Assembly: GCA_017557425.1 (NCBI GenBank)
Contig: JAFYYU010000004.1
Coordinates: 124,001 to 188,000, forward strand
Reading direction: 5' to 3'
Length of the DNA: 64,000 nt
Origin: Muribaculaceae bacterium
GTDB taxonomy: Bacteria > Bacteroidota > Bacteroidia > Bacteroidales > Muribaculaceae
Below are positions 9,302 to 18,667 of this stretch, piece after piece. Below the pieces are notes generated by a model, which was given only the letters and a program-made list of their open reading frames with translations, ran no database searches and was not told the DNA's origin. How positions within the stretch are numbered: the first letter of the stretch is position 1; every line of letters begins with the position of its first letter. The position numbers and the translations under genes were made by a program.

Positions 9302-10468
9302 ATGAAGTACCGTATTTTAGGTTTATTGGGCGTGATGGCGTTGACTGCCGGATCGCTGCTGGCCCAAGACTACGATGACATCTATTACGATGCGTCAAAG
9401 GCCCCGAAGACGACCAAGGTAAAGGTCGAAACACCAGTCAAGACGGTTGCCGTCTATGGGGAAGTCCCCGAGAAGTATAAGGTGGTTGTAAAAGACAATT
9501 ATCGCGAGGAGCGTGATGTTGACGAGTACAACCGCCGTGGTGCGTATGAGCCTCAGTATGAGATTGACATCAATGGCGACACCATTTACATGGACTCGAC
9601 CTACGTTGACGACGACATGTTTGCCAACACGCGTCGCATCGAGCGTTTTTACAATCCCGACGTCGTTATCTTGAGTGACGATGATGATCTGGTAGAGCTC
9701 TATTATGATGAGTCGCCTACCATCAATCTGATTGTCGGCAGCGACTATGCCTACGCTTCCTATGGCTGGGCAAGTTCCTACTATCCCTGGTACACGGGTT
9801 GGTACAGCCCCTGGTATACTAGTCCCTGGTATTATAGCCCTTGGCACTACGGATGGTACACGCCATATAACTATGGTTATTGGAGTTCGTACTATTGGGG
9901 ATGGAATCACCCCTGGTGGAGCTACAACAGCTGGTATTGGTCAGGCGGTCATTGGGGATGGCCTGGTGTACATCACTATACCGACTGGGGAACGCATCGT
10001 CCTGGCGGAAGCCACCACTACAGCAACTACGGCTACACTGACCATCGCCGTGGCGGACTGGCTCCCAACCGTAACGGACGCTCTCGCGTAGATGCCTCTG
10101 GCGGCCGCAATCAAGTTTCGTCACGTAGATCTAGCAGTGGTCGTTCCTCTGGTGTGGGCCTGCCTGGCAGCCGCAACAGTAGCGGTGGTGTCTCCTCTCG
10201 TAGTGGCAACATGGGTTCACGCAACAGCAGTGGTGTGAGCAGTGGCGGCAGTCGCTCATACAGCGGCGGTTCACGCAGTAGCAGCGGCTACAGTGGCGGC
10301 TCACGCAGCGGTGGCAGTGGCAGGTCATACAGCAGCGGCTCCTATAGCAGCGGCAGTTCACACAGCAGCGGCTCTTACAGCAGCGGTTCGTCGGGTGGCA
10401 GCCGTTCCAGCGGAGGCGGTGGCGGTAGCCATGGCGGATCGTCAGGAGGTGGCGGACGTCGTCGCTAA
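9302..10468 (+). CDS. Secreted protein with Tyr/Trp-rich centre and Gly/Ser/Arg-rich tail, unknown function
   Basis: A 388-residue protein that I do not recognise beyond its composition. It has a signal peptide (residues 1-21, cleavage after SLLAQ or nearby), then an acidic, Tyr-rich part to about residue 145. Residues about 146-240 are dominated by Trp, Tyr, Pro, Ser and Gly (YPWYTGWYSPWYTSPWYYSP-type). From about 266 to the end is a low-complexity tail of Ser, Gly and Arg (SGGSRS, SSGSYS) ending GGGGRRR. The tail is probably disordered and positively charged; the aromatic block could be a sticky or beta-rich surface. It lies 59 nt upstream of the OmpP1/FadL-like barrel and is probably cotranscribed with it. 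The spacer 9020-9301 is AT-rich; no clear -33/-7 pair was found for this gene. Confidence 0.75.
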   Translation: MKYRILGLLGVMALTAGSLLAQDYDDIYYDASKAPKTTKVKVETPVKTVAVYGEVPEKYKVVVKDNYREERDVDEYNRRGAYEPQYEIDINGDTIYMDSTYVDDDMFANTRRIERFYNPDVVILSDDDDLVELYYDESPTINLIVGSDYAYASYGWASSYYPWYTGWYSPWYTSPWYYSPWHYGWYTPYNYGYWSSYYWGWNHPWWSYNSWYWSGGHWGWPGVHHYTDWGTHRPGGSHHYSNYGYTDHRRGGLAPNRNGRSRVDASGGRNQVSSRRSSSGRSSGVGLPGSRNSSGGVSSRSGNMGSRNSSGVSSGGSRSYSGGSRSSSGYSGGSRSGGSGRSYSSGSYSSGSSHSSGSYSSGSSGGSRSSGGGGGSHGGSSGGGGRRR

Positions 10469-10527
10469 GACAGTCTTCTCTCACACACGCTTTAACAATG
10501 TCGAACTAAACCAATCAATTTGACACT

Positions 10528-12177
10528 ATGAAGAAGAAAGTTTTTGCCCTCCTGTTATGCGGACTTCCTCTCTTGATGAGCGCTCAGGATGCCTTTGACG
10601 TCCTGCAGATGTCACAGAACGAACTCCGGGGCACATCCCGCTTCCAGTCGATGGCAGGGGCCTTCGGTGCCCTGGGCGGCGACCTCTCGGTACTCACTCA
10701 GAACCCTGGCGGAATCGGCGTATATCGCAACTCTGACTTGGGCATCACGTTCGGTTTGGACTTCAATAGCACGAAGTCTGGAATTGACAAGACCACCGAT
10801 ACCAAGTTCAACGTGAACAACGTGGGTTACATCGGAGCCATCCGTCTTGACAGTGAGTCAGTTCCCAATCTGAATTTCGGTTTTACCTATAACCGTCTGC
10901 AGTCCTTTAACCGCCATTACTTTGGCGCCGTGGGTAACATCGCAAGCTCGATGAGTAACTTCATTGCCGATGAGTTTGTGAATGTGCCGGGCTACAATGC
11001 CGACGACTTGTATTGGACCGATGATTACAATCCTTATTTCGACGGTTATGCTCCCTGGGCAGCTGTGACCACCTTTGACATGCCGACAACGGGCAGTGGA
11101 TATGTGGGTATCATCAATGCCGAGGACGGCATGATGAAAGGTTTGTATGCAATTGATCCCGTTACGCGCCAACCGATCACCTCGGGCAACGCTTACTATG
11201 AAGTGGATGAGCGGGGTCATGCCGACGAGTACAACATCGCCTTCGGCGGCAATTTTGCCAACAAGGTGTATTGGGGTCTCGACTTCGGTATCCTGGATCT
11301 GGATTACAGGAGTTTCCAGTCCTATGAAGAGGATCTGACTAACCCCTATATCATGCTCGATGACAATGACCTGTTCACCAGTCCGATGTCTCATGATAAT
11401 ACTCGCGCCGATTGGGGCCTGTACAATTATCTGCACACCGAGGGAACTGGTGTGAACTTCAAGTTGGGTCTCATCTGGCGTCCTACCCAGACGCTGCGCA
11501 TCGGTGCCGCATTCCACACGCCTACCTATTATGACATGCGCGATACCTATTATGTGTCGGCTTCGCTCAAGGCTTATCAGAACAACGAGATGCTCTATCG
11601 TGCCGACAAGGGTAGCAACGACGGATATGACTATTCCAGCAGCTACACCATCTCCACGCCCTGGCGTTTCATGGGCAGTGTGGCAGGTGTGATCGGTACG
11701 AGCGGAATCATCAGCTTGGACTATGAATACGTGGCCAACGAGACGATGCGCATTGGTGACACCCATGGAAACAACTATCCTGATGTGACCTACAATGTGC
11801 AGAACTACTTCAAGCCTTCGCACATCATCCGCATCGGTGGCGAATACCGCGTCAACCCCAACTGGAGCCTGCGTGCCGGCTACAGCTACAAGACAACTCA
11901 GGTCGAGAAGGGGGTGGACGAGTATGACTACAACATTGCCACTGTGGGCACCAATCCTGCCTATCAGTATGACAATACTGTACAGAATATCACCTGTGGC
12001 GTAGGCTATCGTTACAAATCGTTCTATTCAGACTTGGCTTACGTGCACAAGATTCGTGAGAGCGTTTATAACGCGTTCTCGCCAATTAACGACGAGGTTG
12101 GTTATGAGCCCAACGTGAGTGCCGATGTTAAAGACAACAACAATCGCATCTCACTCACCTTGGGTATGAGATTCTAG
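10528..12177 (+). CDS. Outer-membrane barrel protein of the OmpP1/FadL/TodX type
   Basis: A 549-residue outer-membrane beta-barrel. Signal peptide at residues 1-19 (ALLLCGLPLLMSAQ). The N-terminal part has the family pattern of a plug and first strands: GTSRFQSMAGAFGALGGDL, then QNPGGIGVYRNSD (compare SARA..GGA..A....NPAG in FadL proteins). The rest alternates aromatic and polar residues with Asn/Asp-rich loops and ends in Phe (LTLGMRF), a typical barrel C-terminus. FadL relatives move hydrophobic compounds; the substrate here cannot be told. Preceded by the Tyr/Trp-rich protein and followed by a strong terminator. Confidence 0.85.
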   Translation: MKKKVFALLLCGLPLLMSAQDAFDVLQMSQNELRGTSRFQSMAGAFGALGGDLSVLTQNPGGIGVYRNSDLGITFGLDFNSTKSGIDKTTDTKFNVNNVGYIGAIRLDSESVPNLNFGFTYNRLQSFNRHYFGAVGNIASSMSNFIADEFVNVPGYNADDLYWTDDYNPYFDGYAPWAAVTTFDMPTTGSGYVGIINAEDGMMKGLYAIDPVTRQPITSGNAYYEVDERGHADEYNIAFGGNFANKVYWGLDFGILDLDYRSFQSYEEDLTNPYIMLDDNDLFTSPMSHDNTRADWGLYNYLHTEGTGVNFKLGLIWRPTQTLRIGAAFHTPTYYDMRDTYYVSASLKAYQNNEMLYRADKGSNDGYDYSSSYTISTPWRFMGSVAGVIGTSGIISLDYEYVANETMRIGDTHGNNYPDVTYNVQNYFKPSHIIRIGGEYRVNPNWSLRAGYSYKTTQVEKGVDEYDYNIATVGTNPAYQYDNTVQNITCGVGYRYKSFYSDLAYVHKIRESVYNAFSPINDEVGYEPNVSADVKDNNNRISLTLGMRF

Positions 12178-12231
12178 AAACAATTTGTTACCCAGAAATT
12201 GCGTTTTAAAGTTATATTAAACATGTTCATG

Positions 12232-12262
12232 CTTGCAACACGCGGTGATCGCGTGTTGCAAG
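12232..12262. terminator. Bidirectional terminator between the OmpP1-like gene and the MerR gene
   Basis: CTTGCAACACGCG (12232-12244) pairs perfectly over 13 bp with CGCGTGTTGCAAG (12250-12262) around a 5-nt loop and is followed by TGTTTTAT. It lies between convergent genes. Confidence 0.8.
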
Positions 12263-12291
12263 TGTTTTATATTGAAAAAATATTAAAGTGA

Positions 12292-12648
12292 TTAGCGCTG
12301 GGCGGGGACGTCGGGGAACAGGTCGTCAAGAGTGTTCTGGAAGGCTACCAGCTGCTCGCGGATGGATTTGAGCTGGGCGATAGCGTCAAAACGCTTGTCA
12401 ACGCCGTCACGGTTGTGACGGATTTGGGCCTGGGCCGCGTCCAGTTTCAGGCCTTTTTCCTTGACCAGATAATACACGCGGCTGATCATCTCAATGTCGT
12501 GCGGCGTGTAGTAACGGATGTTCTTTTTGTTGCGTTTGGGCTTTATGATTGTGAATTGGGTTTCCCAGTAGCGCAATGTGGATTCAGGGATACCCAGTAT
12601 CTCTGAAACATCGCCAATTCGGTAGAATTTTTTATTCAGCTCTTGCAT
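12292..12648 (-). CDS. MerR-family transcriptional regulator
   Basis: A 118-residue DNA-binding protein. The N-terminal winged-helix MerR domain is clear at residues 8-75: FYRIGDVSEILGIPESTLRYWE, then IRYYTPHDIEMI. The C-terminus is a short predicted helix (85-110) with no metal-binding cysteines, so it is not a classic metal sensor. Small MerR proteins of this form are widespread in Bacteroidota; the signal and targets are unknown. The frame is open to 12705, but the promoter for this gene (12703-12733) overlaps those extra codons, so the ATG at 12648 is chosen. Its promoter overlaps that of the divergent alaS, so it may control alaS or itself. Confidence 0.88.
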   Translation of the reverse strand: MQELNKKFYRIGDVSEILGIPESTLRYWETQFTIIKPKRNKKNIRYYTPHDIEMISRVYYLVKEKGLKLDAAQAQIRHNRDGVDKRFDAIAQLKSIREQLVAFQNTLDDLFPDVPAQR

Positions 12649-12652
12649 GGTC

Positions 12653-12683
12653 TTGCACAAATTAACAGAATTAAGTACCTTTG
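12653..12683 (+). promoter_or_regulatory. Promoter of alaS
   Basis: TTG (12653-12655), 20 nt, TACCTTTG (12676-12683). The implied start of transcription near 12690 leaves an alaS leader of about 80 nt. It lies back to back with the merR promoter. Confidence 0.65.
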
Positions 12684-12702
12684 CGGCTAATAAACTGCAC
12701 CG

Positions 12703-12733
12703 CAAAGATAAACAAATAGTTTAGACTTTGCAA
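12703..12733 (-). promoter_or_regulatory. Promoter of the MerR gene
   Basis: On the minus strand, TTG (12731-12733), 20 nt, TATCTTTG (12703-12710). Its -7 box is only about 20 nt from that of alaS, so the two start sites diverge within a very short region and RNA polymerase binding should be mutually exclusive or co-regulated. Confidence 0.65.
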
Positions 12734-12771
12734 CAAAAATCGAACATTTATAACATATTAAGAAAAATATT

Positions 12772-15390
12772 ATGCTGACTGCAAAAGAAATCCGAGAGAC
12801 CTTCAAGCGTTACTTTGAGGAGCGTGGACACCACATTGTGCCCTCGGCTCCCATGGTAATCAAGGACGATCCAACCCTCATGTTTACTAATGCTGGCATG
12901 AACCAGTTCAAAGACATTATCCTTGGCAACAAGGAAGCACAATGGCGCCGTGTCGCCGACTCTCAAAAGTGCCTGCGCGTGAGCGGCAAGCACAACGACC
13001 TGGAAGAGGTGGGGCATGATACCTACCATCACACCATGTTTGAGATGTTGGGAAACTGGTCCTTTGGCGATTATTTCAAACACGAGGCTATCGATTGGAG
13101 TTGGGACCTGTTGGTGAATGTTCTGAAGATTGATCCGACTCTCCTGTATGCGACAGTGTTTGAAGGTGATGAACGGAACGGATTGGGCCGCGACAATGAG
13201 GCTGCTGGCTTTTGGGAGGCACACTTGCCCAAAGACCACATCATCAACGGCAACGCCCACGACAACTTCTGGGAAATGGGCGATACCGGACCGTGCGGAC
13301 CCTGTAGTGAGATTCATATCGACTTGCGCAGCGATGAGGAGAAGGCTGCCATCCCGGGAGCTGAACTCGTTAACAAGGATAACCCGCTGGTTATTGAGAT
13401 TTGGAACCTCGTGTTCATGCAATATAACCGCAAGGCCGACGGCTCATTAGAACCACTGCCCAACAAGGTCATCGATACCGGCATGGGCTTGGAGCGTCTG
13501 TGCATGGTGCTGCAAGGCAAGAAATCCAACTACGATACCGACGTCTTCCAGCCGCTTATCGGCAAGTTGGGAGAAATGTGCGGCAAGAAATATGGTGACA
13601 ATAAGGATGTGGACATCGCCATGCGTGTCATTGCTGACCACGTGCGCACAATAGCTTTCTCTATTGCTGACGGTCAGCTGCCCAGCAATGCCAAGGCGGG
13701 CTACGTCATCCGTCGTATCCTGCGTCGTGCCGTACGTTACGGTTACACGTTCTTGGGCTTCAAGGAGGCCTTCATGTACCGCCTCATTGATACCCTTATT
13801 GATGGCATGGGTGAAGCTTATCCCGAAATCACTGCTCAGGCAGACCTTATCAAGCATGTAACCAAGGAGGAAGAAGACGCTTTCCTGCGAACACTGGATA
13901 CGGGCATGAAGCTCATCGACAAAGTCATTGCCGATACCAAGGCCGCAGGTAAGACTGAGGTGGACGGCAAAGAGGCGTTCACGCTTTATGATACCTTCGG
14001 TTTCCCGCTGGATTTGACCGAACTGATCCTGCGCGAGAACAACATGACCGTGAACGAGGAGGAATTCAACACCGAGATGCAGAAGCAGAAGGAGCGTGCA
14101 CGCAACGCGGCCGCTGTCGAGGCTACCGACTGGGTAGAACTCAAGGATGGTGTCACCGAGTTTGTGGGTTATGACCTCACCGAGTGTGACGTGAATATTC
14201 TGCGCTACCGCAAGGTGTCACAGAAGAACAAATCCTTCTACCAGATTGTGCTGGACCGCACCCCGTTCTATGCCGAGATGGGTGGTCAGGTGGGTGACCG
14301 CGGTACCCTCATTTTGGGTGACGAGGTCATCGAGGTGACCGACACCAAGCGCGAGAACAACCTGCCCGTACATCTCACTGCTAAACTGCCGAGTGACGTG
14401 ACGGCAACATTCCGTGCGGCTATCGACCTCGATGCACGTCATGCTACGGAATGTAACCACACGGCAACCCACTTGCTGCATGCAGCCCTGCGACAGGTAT
14501 TGGGAACCCATGTGGAGCAGAAGGGCTCCTATGTTGACCCCTTCTCGCTGCGTTTCGACTTCTCGCATTTCCGCAAGGTGGCTCCTGAGGAGATTCGTCA
14601 GGTCGAGCACTTGGCTAATAAGATGATCCGCAACTCCATCCAGCGCGAGGAGCATCGCGAGATGCCTATCGACGAGGCTCGTCAGATGGGCGCAATGGCA
14701 CTCTTTGGCGAAAAATACGGTGACCGCGTGCGCGTCATCAAGTATGGCGACTCGGTTGAGTTGTGTGGTGGTACCCACGTGTGCAACACGGGTAACATCG
14801 GCATGGTGCGCATCGTCAGCGAGAGCAGCATTGCCGCCGGCATCCGACGCATCGAGGCTATCACGGGCGCACGTGTCGAGGATATGCTCGATAAGGTACA
14901 GGACACCCTGGGGCACATCAAGGAGTTGCTCAATAATGCTCCCGACGCCATCGTTGCGTTGCAGAAGTCCTTGGCCGAGAATGCCGACCTCAAGAAGCAG
15001 GTGGATGACTTCATGAAGCAGCGCATCAGCATCCTCTCCAAGCAACTGATTGCCGAAGCTAAGCAAGAAAATGACATCAACGTCATCACGCTCACGGGCA
15101 TGCGCATTCCCGACGTCGTTAAAGGTGTGGCTCTTGCCATCAAGGCCGAGTGCGCCACGGCAACCGCTTTCCTGGCGGCAACCGAGCACGAGGGCAAACC
15201 CATGTTGACCGTTATGCTCAGCGAAGACCTAGTCAAGGGTGGGTTGAATGCCGGCAACATCGTTCGTGCTGCTGCCAAATGCATACAGGGTGGCGGTGGT
15301 GGACAGCCCCACTTTGCACAGGCCGGAGGACGCAATCCTCAAGGCCTTAACGATGCCATGTCGGCCATGCGTCAGGCATTAGGCCTGTAA
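12772..15390 (+). CDS. alaS: Alanine--tRNA ligase
   Basis: Cytoplasmic class II aminoacyl-tRNA synthetase charging tRNA-Ala. The 872-residue length is normal. The N-terminal catalytic core is recognisable ([45 protein letters not shown]). The editing domain carries the zinc-binding HTATH at residues 563-567 and CGGTH at 665-669. The C-terminal C-Ala domain ends with the glycine-rich [14 protein letters not shown]. It is single-gene: its own promoter upstream, a strong terminator directly after. A long open frame on the opposite strand inside it has no family features and is ignored. Confidence 0.98.
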   Translation: MLTAKEIRETFKRYFEERGHHIVPSAPMVIKDDPTLMFTNAGMNQFKDIILGNKEAQWRRVADSQKCLRVSGKHNDLEEVGHDTYHHTMFEMLGNWSFGDYFKHEAIDWSWDLLVNVLKIDPTLLYATVFEGDERNGLGRDNEAAGFWEAHLPKDHIINGNAHDNFWEMGDTGPCGPCSEIHIDLRSDEEKAAIPGAELVNKDNPLVIEIWNLVFMQYNRKADGSLEPLPNKVIDTGMGLERLCMVLQGKKSNYDTDVFQPLIGKLGEMCGKKYGDNKDVDIAMRVIADHVRTIAFSIADGQLPSNAKAGYVIRRILRRAVRYGYTFLGFKEAFMYRLIDTLIDGMGEAYPEITAQADLIKHVTKEEEDAFLRTLDTGMKLIDKVIADTKAAGKTEVDGKEAFTLYDTFGFPLDLTELILRENNMTVNEEEFNTEMQKQKERARNAAAVEATDWVELKDGVTEFVGYDLTECDVNILRYRKVSQKNKSFYQIVLDRTPFYAEMGGQVGDRGTLILGDEVIEVTDTKRENNLPVHLTAKLPSDVTATFRAAIDLDARHATECNHTATHLLHAALRQVLGTHVEQKGSYVDPFSLRFDFSHFRKVAPEEIRQVEHLANKMIRNSIQREEHREMPIDEARQMGAMALFGEKYGDRVRVIKYGDSVELCGGTHVCNTGNIGMVRIVSESSIAAGIRRIEAITGARVEDMLDKVQDTLGHIKELLNNAPDAIVALQKSLAENADLKKQVDDFMKQRISILSKQLIAEAKQENDINVITLTGMRIPDVVKGVALAIKAECATATAFLAATEHEGKPMLTVMLSEDLVKGGLNAGNIVRAAAKCIQGGGGGQPHFAQAGGRNPQGLNDAMSAMRQALGL

Positions 15391-15412
15391 TCCTTCCTGA
15401 AGATAACCCTAA

Positions 15413-15449
15413 AGCCCGTTTTCACGCTTGAACAACGTGAAAACGGGCT
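15413..15449 (+). terminator. Terminator of alaS
   Basis: AGCCCGTTTTCACG (15413-15426) pairs over 14 bp with CGTGAAAACGGGCT (15436-15449) around a 9-nt loop and is followed by GGTTTTAT. It separates alaS from the lysine operon. Confidence 0.85.
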
Positions 15450-15576
15450 GGTTTTATGTCCCATATCACGTGTCACGGAATTTGTTAATAACTTGCAAAT
15501 CCCTGTGATTGTTCAGATTATATATACATTAATAAAAAAAAGGATTTAAAGGGCTTATTTTATGAGGATATTTTTC

Positions 15577-15584
15577 TATATTTG
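15577..15584 (+). promoter_or_regulatory. Probable -7 box of the lysine-fermentation operon
   Basis: TATATTTG matches TAnnTTTG and lies 47 nt before atoD. No good TTG is found about 20 nt upstream (the place reads CTTATTTT), so the promoter may be weak or activator-dependent. The spacer 15450-15576 is AT-rich and shows no other element I can name. Confidence 0.45.
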
Positions 15585-15631
15585 CACCCAATTATGAAGA
15601 CATAAACCGATATATTAAAAACATAAACATT

Positions 15632-16282
15632 ATGAACAAACAAATCACATTGCAACAAGCCGTCGAGAAAGTACAGGACGGTATGACAATCATGTTTGGC
15701 GGTTTCCTGGGTAACGGCAGCGCCACCCAGATTATTGACGCCATTGTAGAAAAGGGTGTAAAGGATCTTACCATCATCGCTAACGACACCGCCTATGACG
15801 AGGTGGCTCATGGCAAGTTGGTCAGCAATCACCAGGTTAAAAAGGCCATTGTTTCCCACACGGGTACCAACAAGCAGACCGCACTCCAGAAAAATGAGGG
15901 CACCCTCATCGTGGAATACGTTCCCCAGGGCACTCTGGCAGAGCGCATCCGTGCGGCAGGTGCTGGACTGGGCGGCGTTTTGACTCCCACAGGTTTGGGC
16001 ACCATCATGGCCGATGGCAAGGAAATCGTTAAGGTTGACGGCAAGGATTTCTTGCTGGAGAAACCCCTGCGTGCCGACATCGCCTTCCTGCGTGCAAACA
16101 TCGTTGACGAATTTGGCAACATGGTATTCTTGGGCACCACCAACAACTTCAACCCGTTGATGGCCACCGCAGCCGACTATGTCGTTGTTGAGGCTGAGAA
16201 GTTGGTTCCCGTTGGTGAAATCGCTCCCGAGCACGTTCATGCTTCAGGTATCTATGTTGACGGCATCTATGTCGAGCAGTAA
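15632..16282 (+). CDS. atoD: Butyrate/acetoacetate CoA-transferase, alpha subunit
   Basis: Alpha subunit (216 residues) of a family I CoA-transferase. With AtoA (24842-25501) it moves CoA from butyryl-CoA to acetoacetate, releasing butyrate and recycling the acetoacetate made by Kce. The CoA-binding glycine-rich region GGFLGNGSA lies near residues 24-32, and the family pattern [10 protein letters not shown] follows near 113-122. First gene of the lysine operon, 11 nt from the next gene's TTG codon and 20 nt from its preferred ATG. Oddly, its partner subunit is the tenth gene, about 8.5 kb downstream; the two are normally adjacent. Acetate could also be an acceptor. Confidence 0.92.
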   Translation: MNKQITLQQAVEKVQDGMTIMFGGFLGNGSATQIIDAIVEKGVKDLTIIANDTAYDEVAHGKLVSNHQVKKAIVSHTGTNKQTALQKNEGTLIVEYVPQGTLAERIRAAGAGLGGVLTPTGLGTIMADGKEIVKVDGKDFLLEKPLRADIAFLRANIVDEFGNMVFLGTTNNFNPLMATAADYVVVEAEKLVPVGEIAPEHVHASGIYVDGIYVEQ

Positions 16283-16302
16283 TCCTTAAATCATTGTTTG
16301 AG

Positions 16303-16689
16303 ATGGAATACAAGACGATGATCAGACTGCGCATGAGCGCAAAAGACGCCCACTATGGCGGCAACCTGGTTGACGGTGCACACATGGTTCACCTCTTTGG
16401 TGATGTGGCTACCGAACTGCTGATTATGCGTGACGGCGACGAAGGCCTGTTCTGTGCCTATGACAACATTGAGTTCTTGGCTCCCGTCTATGCCGGCGAC
16501 TTCATTGAGGCCGAGGGATGGATTGACCGCGAGGGCAATACTTCACGTCACATGATGTTTGAGGCACGCAAGGTGGCTCAGGCCCGCCCCGATATCTCGG
16601 CTTCGGCTGCCGATATCCTCGAGGAACCCGTTGTGGTTTGCCGTGCATCAGGAACTTGTGTAACCCCTAAAGACTGCCAGAGAAAATAA
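16303..16689 (+). CDS. kal: 3-aminobutyryl-CoA ammonia-lyase
   Basis: Small hotdog-fold enzyme (128 residues) that removes ammonia from L-3-aminobutyryl-CoA to give crotonyl-CoA, the step joining lysine breakdown to butyrate synthesis. Recognised from the family sequence ([39 protein letters not shown]), its size and its place between atoD and kce, as in other lysine-fermentation loci. The frame is open to a TTG at 16294, but the ATG at 16303 gives the usual N-terminus [10 protein letters not shown]. Three nt separate it from kce. Confidence 0.92.
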   Translation: MEYKTMIRLRMSAKDAHYGGNLVDGAHMVHLFGDVATELLIMRDGDEGLFCAYDNIEFLAPVYAGDFIEAEGWIDREGNTSRHMMFEARKVAQARPDISASAADILEEPVVVCRASGTCVTPKDCQRK

Positions 16690-16692
16690 AAC

Positions 16693-17526
16693 ATGGATAA
16701 ACTGATTATCACTGCCGCTATCTGCGGCGCCGAGGTCACTAAGGAGCAGAATCCCAATGTGCCCTATACCGTTGAAGAAATCGTTCGTGAGGCCAAGTCG
16801 GCAGTTGATGCCGGTGCCGCCATCGTTCACCTGCATGTGCGCTGGGATGACGGAACGCCCACTCAGGACCGCGCCCGCTTCCAGGAGTGTGAAGAGGCCA
16901 TCCTCAAGGTGTGCCCCAATGTCATCCTCATCCCGTCAACTGGCGGTGCTGTGGGTATGACGCCCGACGAGCGCTTGCAGTCAACCGACACGACTCCGCT
17001 GCCCGAGATGGCGACGCTCGACTGCGGTACCTGCAACTTCGGCGACGAGATCTTTGACAACACCATGCCCACCATGCGCGCCTTTGGCAAGCGCATGATT
17101 GAGCGCGGCATCAAGCCCGAGTATGAGTGCTTTGAGATGGGTCACCTCGACACCATCCTGACCATGGCCCGCAAGGGCGAGGTTCCCGGCAACCCCATGC
17201 AGTTCAACTTCGTGCTGGGCGTGCCTGGATGTACCCCCGCTACGGTTGCCAACCTGTGCTGGCTCGTGAACGGTATTCCCGCTGGCTCCACCTGGACTGT
17301 GACCGGTGTTGGCCGTCATGCTTTCCCGATGGCCGCCGCCGCTATTGCCATGGGCGGTAACGTTCGCGTGGGCTTCGAGGATAACCTCTACCTTTCAAGG
17401 GGCGTGCTGGCCAAGAGCAACGGCGAACTCGTCGAGAAGGTCGTACGCATCGCCAATGAATTGGGACGTCCCATCGCCACCAGCGATGAGGCCCGCGAAA
17501 TCCTCGGCCTGCCCAAGCGCAATTAA
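16693..17526 (+). CDS. kce: 3-keto-5-aminohexanoate cleavage enzyme
   Basis: Zinc-dependent BKACE-family enzyme. It condenses (S)-5-amino-3-oxohexanoate with acetyl-CoA and splits the product into L-3-aminobutyryl-CoA and acetoacetate. The 277-residue length is typical. The metal ligands His46 and His48 (IVHLHVR) and Glu229 (GFEDNLYL) are present, as is the conserved STGG near residue 77. It sits 3 nt after kal and before kdd, the order of the pathway in reverse. The family contains other beta-keto acid cleavage enzymes, but the neighbours make the lysine assignment firm. Confidence 0.96.
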   Translation: MDKLIITAAICGAEVTKEQNPNVPYTVEEIVREAKSAVDAGAAIVHLHVRWDDGTPTQDRARFQECEEAILKVCPNVILIPSTGGAVGMTPDERLQSTDTTPLPEMATLDCGTCNFGDEIFDNTMPTMRAFGKRMIERGIKPEYECFEMGHLDTILTMARKGEVPGNPMQFNFVLGVPGCTPATVANLCWLVNGIPAGSTWTVTGVGRHAFPMAAAAIAMGGNVRVGFEDNLYLSRGVLAKSNGELVEKVVRIANELGRPIATSDEAREILGLPKRN

Positions 17527-17580
17527 AACAAAGAACTAACAACTAATAAATCGTTTAACTTTTTAAACCTAATTAAAACA

Positions 17581-18654
17581 ATGCAGAAACACGGAAATAG
17601 ATTCGGTACCCACCGAGTAATCGAACCCAAGGGCGTTCTTCCGCAGCCCGCCAACAAGCTGGACAATAACATGGACGAGATCTACGACAACGAGATCCTC
17701 ATCGATGTACAGACTTTGAATATTGACTCTGCTTCTTTCACCGACATCCACAACTATGCCAAGCAGCAGGCCAAGGATCCCAACAACGAGGCCGAGGTGA
17801 TGGAGGAAATCAAGAAGGAGATGCTCCTCAACGTTGAGCTTCAGGGTAAGCACCGCAACCGTCGTACCGGTTCGGGCGGTATGCTCCTGGGTAAGGTAGA
17901 GAAGATCGGTGACGCCTTGAAGGGTAAGATCGACCTGGAGGAGGGCGACCGCATTGCCACGCTCGTGTCACTGTCGCTGACTCCGCTGCGCATCGACGAG
18001 ATCCTTGAGATCCGTGCCGATGTGGACCAGGTGGACATCAAGGGTAAGGCTATCCTGTTCGAGAGCGGCATTTATGCGAAGATACCCGATGACATGCCCG
18101 AGAAACTGGCGTTGAGCGCACTCGACGTGGCAGGTGCTCCCGCCCAGACCGCCAAACTGTGCCAGTATGGCCAGAACGTTGTTGTCCTGGGTGCAGGTGG
18201 CAAGAGCGGTATGCTGTGCTGCTATGAGGCCAAGAAGCGCGTGGGCGTTACCGGTAAGGTAATCGGTCTTGCCAACAGTCCCAAATCCACCCAGCGCATC
18301 AAGGACCTCGGCTTCTGTGACGTGGTAGAGAGCGTTGCCGGCATGACGCCTGTTGAGGTGTATGAATTGGTGAACAAGCTGACCGACGGCAAGATGGCCG
18401 ACGTGACCATCAACTGCGTGAACGTTCCCGATTGTGAGATGACGGCTGTGCTGTGCACCAGGGACGACGGTGTGGTTTACTTCTTCTCGATGGCCACCAG
18501 CTTCACCAAGGCAGCCCTGGGTGCCGAGGGTATCGGTGCTGACACGAACATGATTATCGGTAACGGCTACACCAAGGGCCATGCCGACTTCACCCTGCAA
18601 GAACTTCGCGAGTGCCCCGAGCTGCGCAAGATTTTCGAGGAACTCTACGCATAA
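17581..18654 (+). CDS. kdd: L-erythro-3,5-diaminohexanoate dehydrogenase
   Basis: NAD(P)-dependent oxidative deaminase converting 3,5-diaminohexanoate to 5-amino-3-oxohexanoate and ammonia. The 357-residue length fits. It has the family N-terminus ([19 protein letters not shown]), an alcohol-dehydrogenase-like body and a Rossmann loop [11 protein letters not shown] near residues 201-211. The 54-nt gap after kce holds CTAACAACTAATAA-type heptads and a GTTTAACTTTTTAAAC palindrome but no promoter consensus that I trust. The NADH made here can feed Bcd-Etf. Confidence 0.96.
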   Translation: MQKHGNRFGTHRVIEPKGVLPQPANKLDNNMDEIYDNEILIDVQTLNIDSASFTDIHNYAKQQAKDPNNEAEVMEEIKKEMLLNVELQGKHRNRRTGSGGMLLGKVEKIGDALKGKIDLEEGDRIATLVSLSLTPLRIDEILEIRADVDQVDIKGKAILFESGIYAKIPDDMPEKLALSALDVAGAPAQTAKLCQYGQNVVVLGAGGKSGMLCCYEAKKRVGVTGKVIGLANSPKSTQRIKDLGFCDVVESVAGMTPVEVYELVNKLTDGKMADVTINCVNVPDCEMTAVLCTRDDGVVYFFSMATSFTKAALGAEGIGADTNMIIGNGYTKGHADFTLQELRECPELRKIFEELYA

Positions 18655-18667
18655 TTCATCATCCGTT

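Noticed and set aside
10131..10484. Cys/His/Arg-rich antisense frame opposite the Gly/Ser/Arg tail
   Set aside because: It is the complement of a low-complexity repeat (GGC/AGC-rich), which produces Cys/Arg/His strings; not a zinc-finger protein.
14218..15189. 323-codon open frame antisense to alaS
   Set aside because: Overlaps the editing domain of an intact alanyl-tRNA synthetase and shows no domain of its own.
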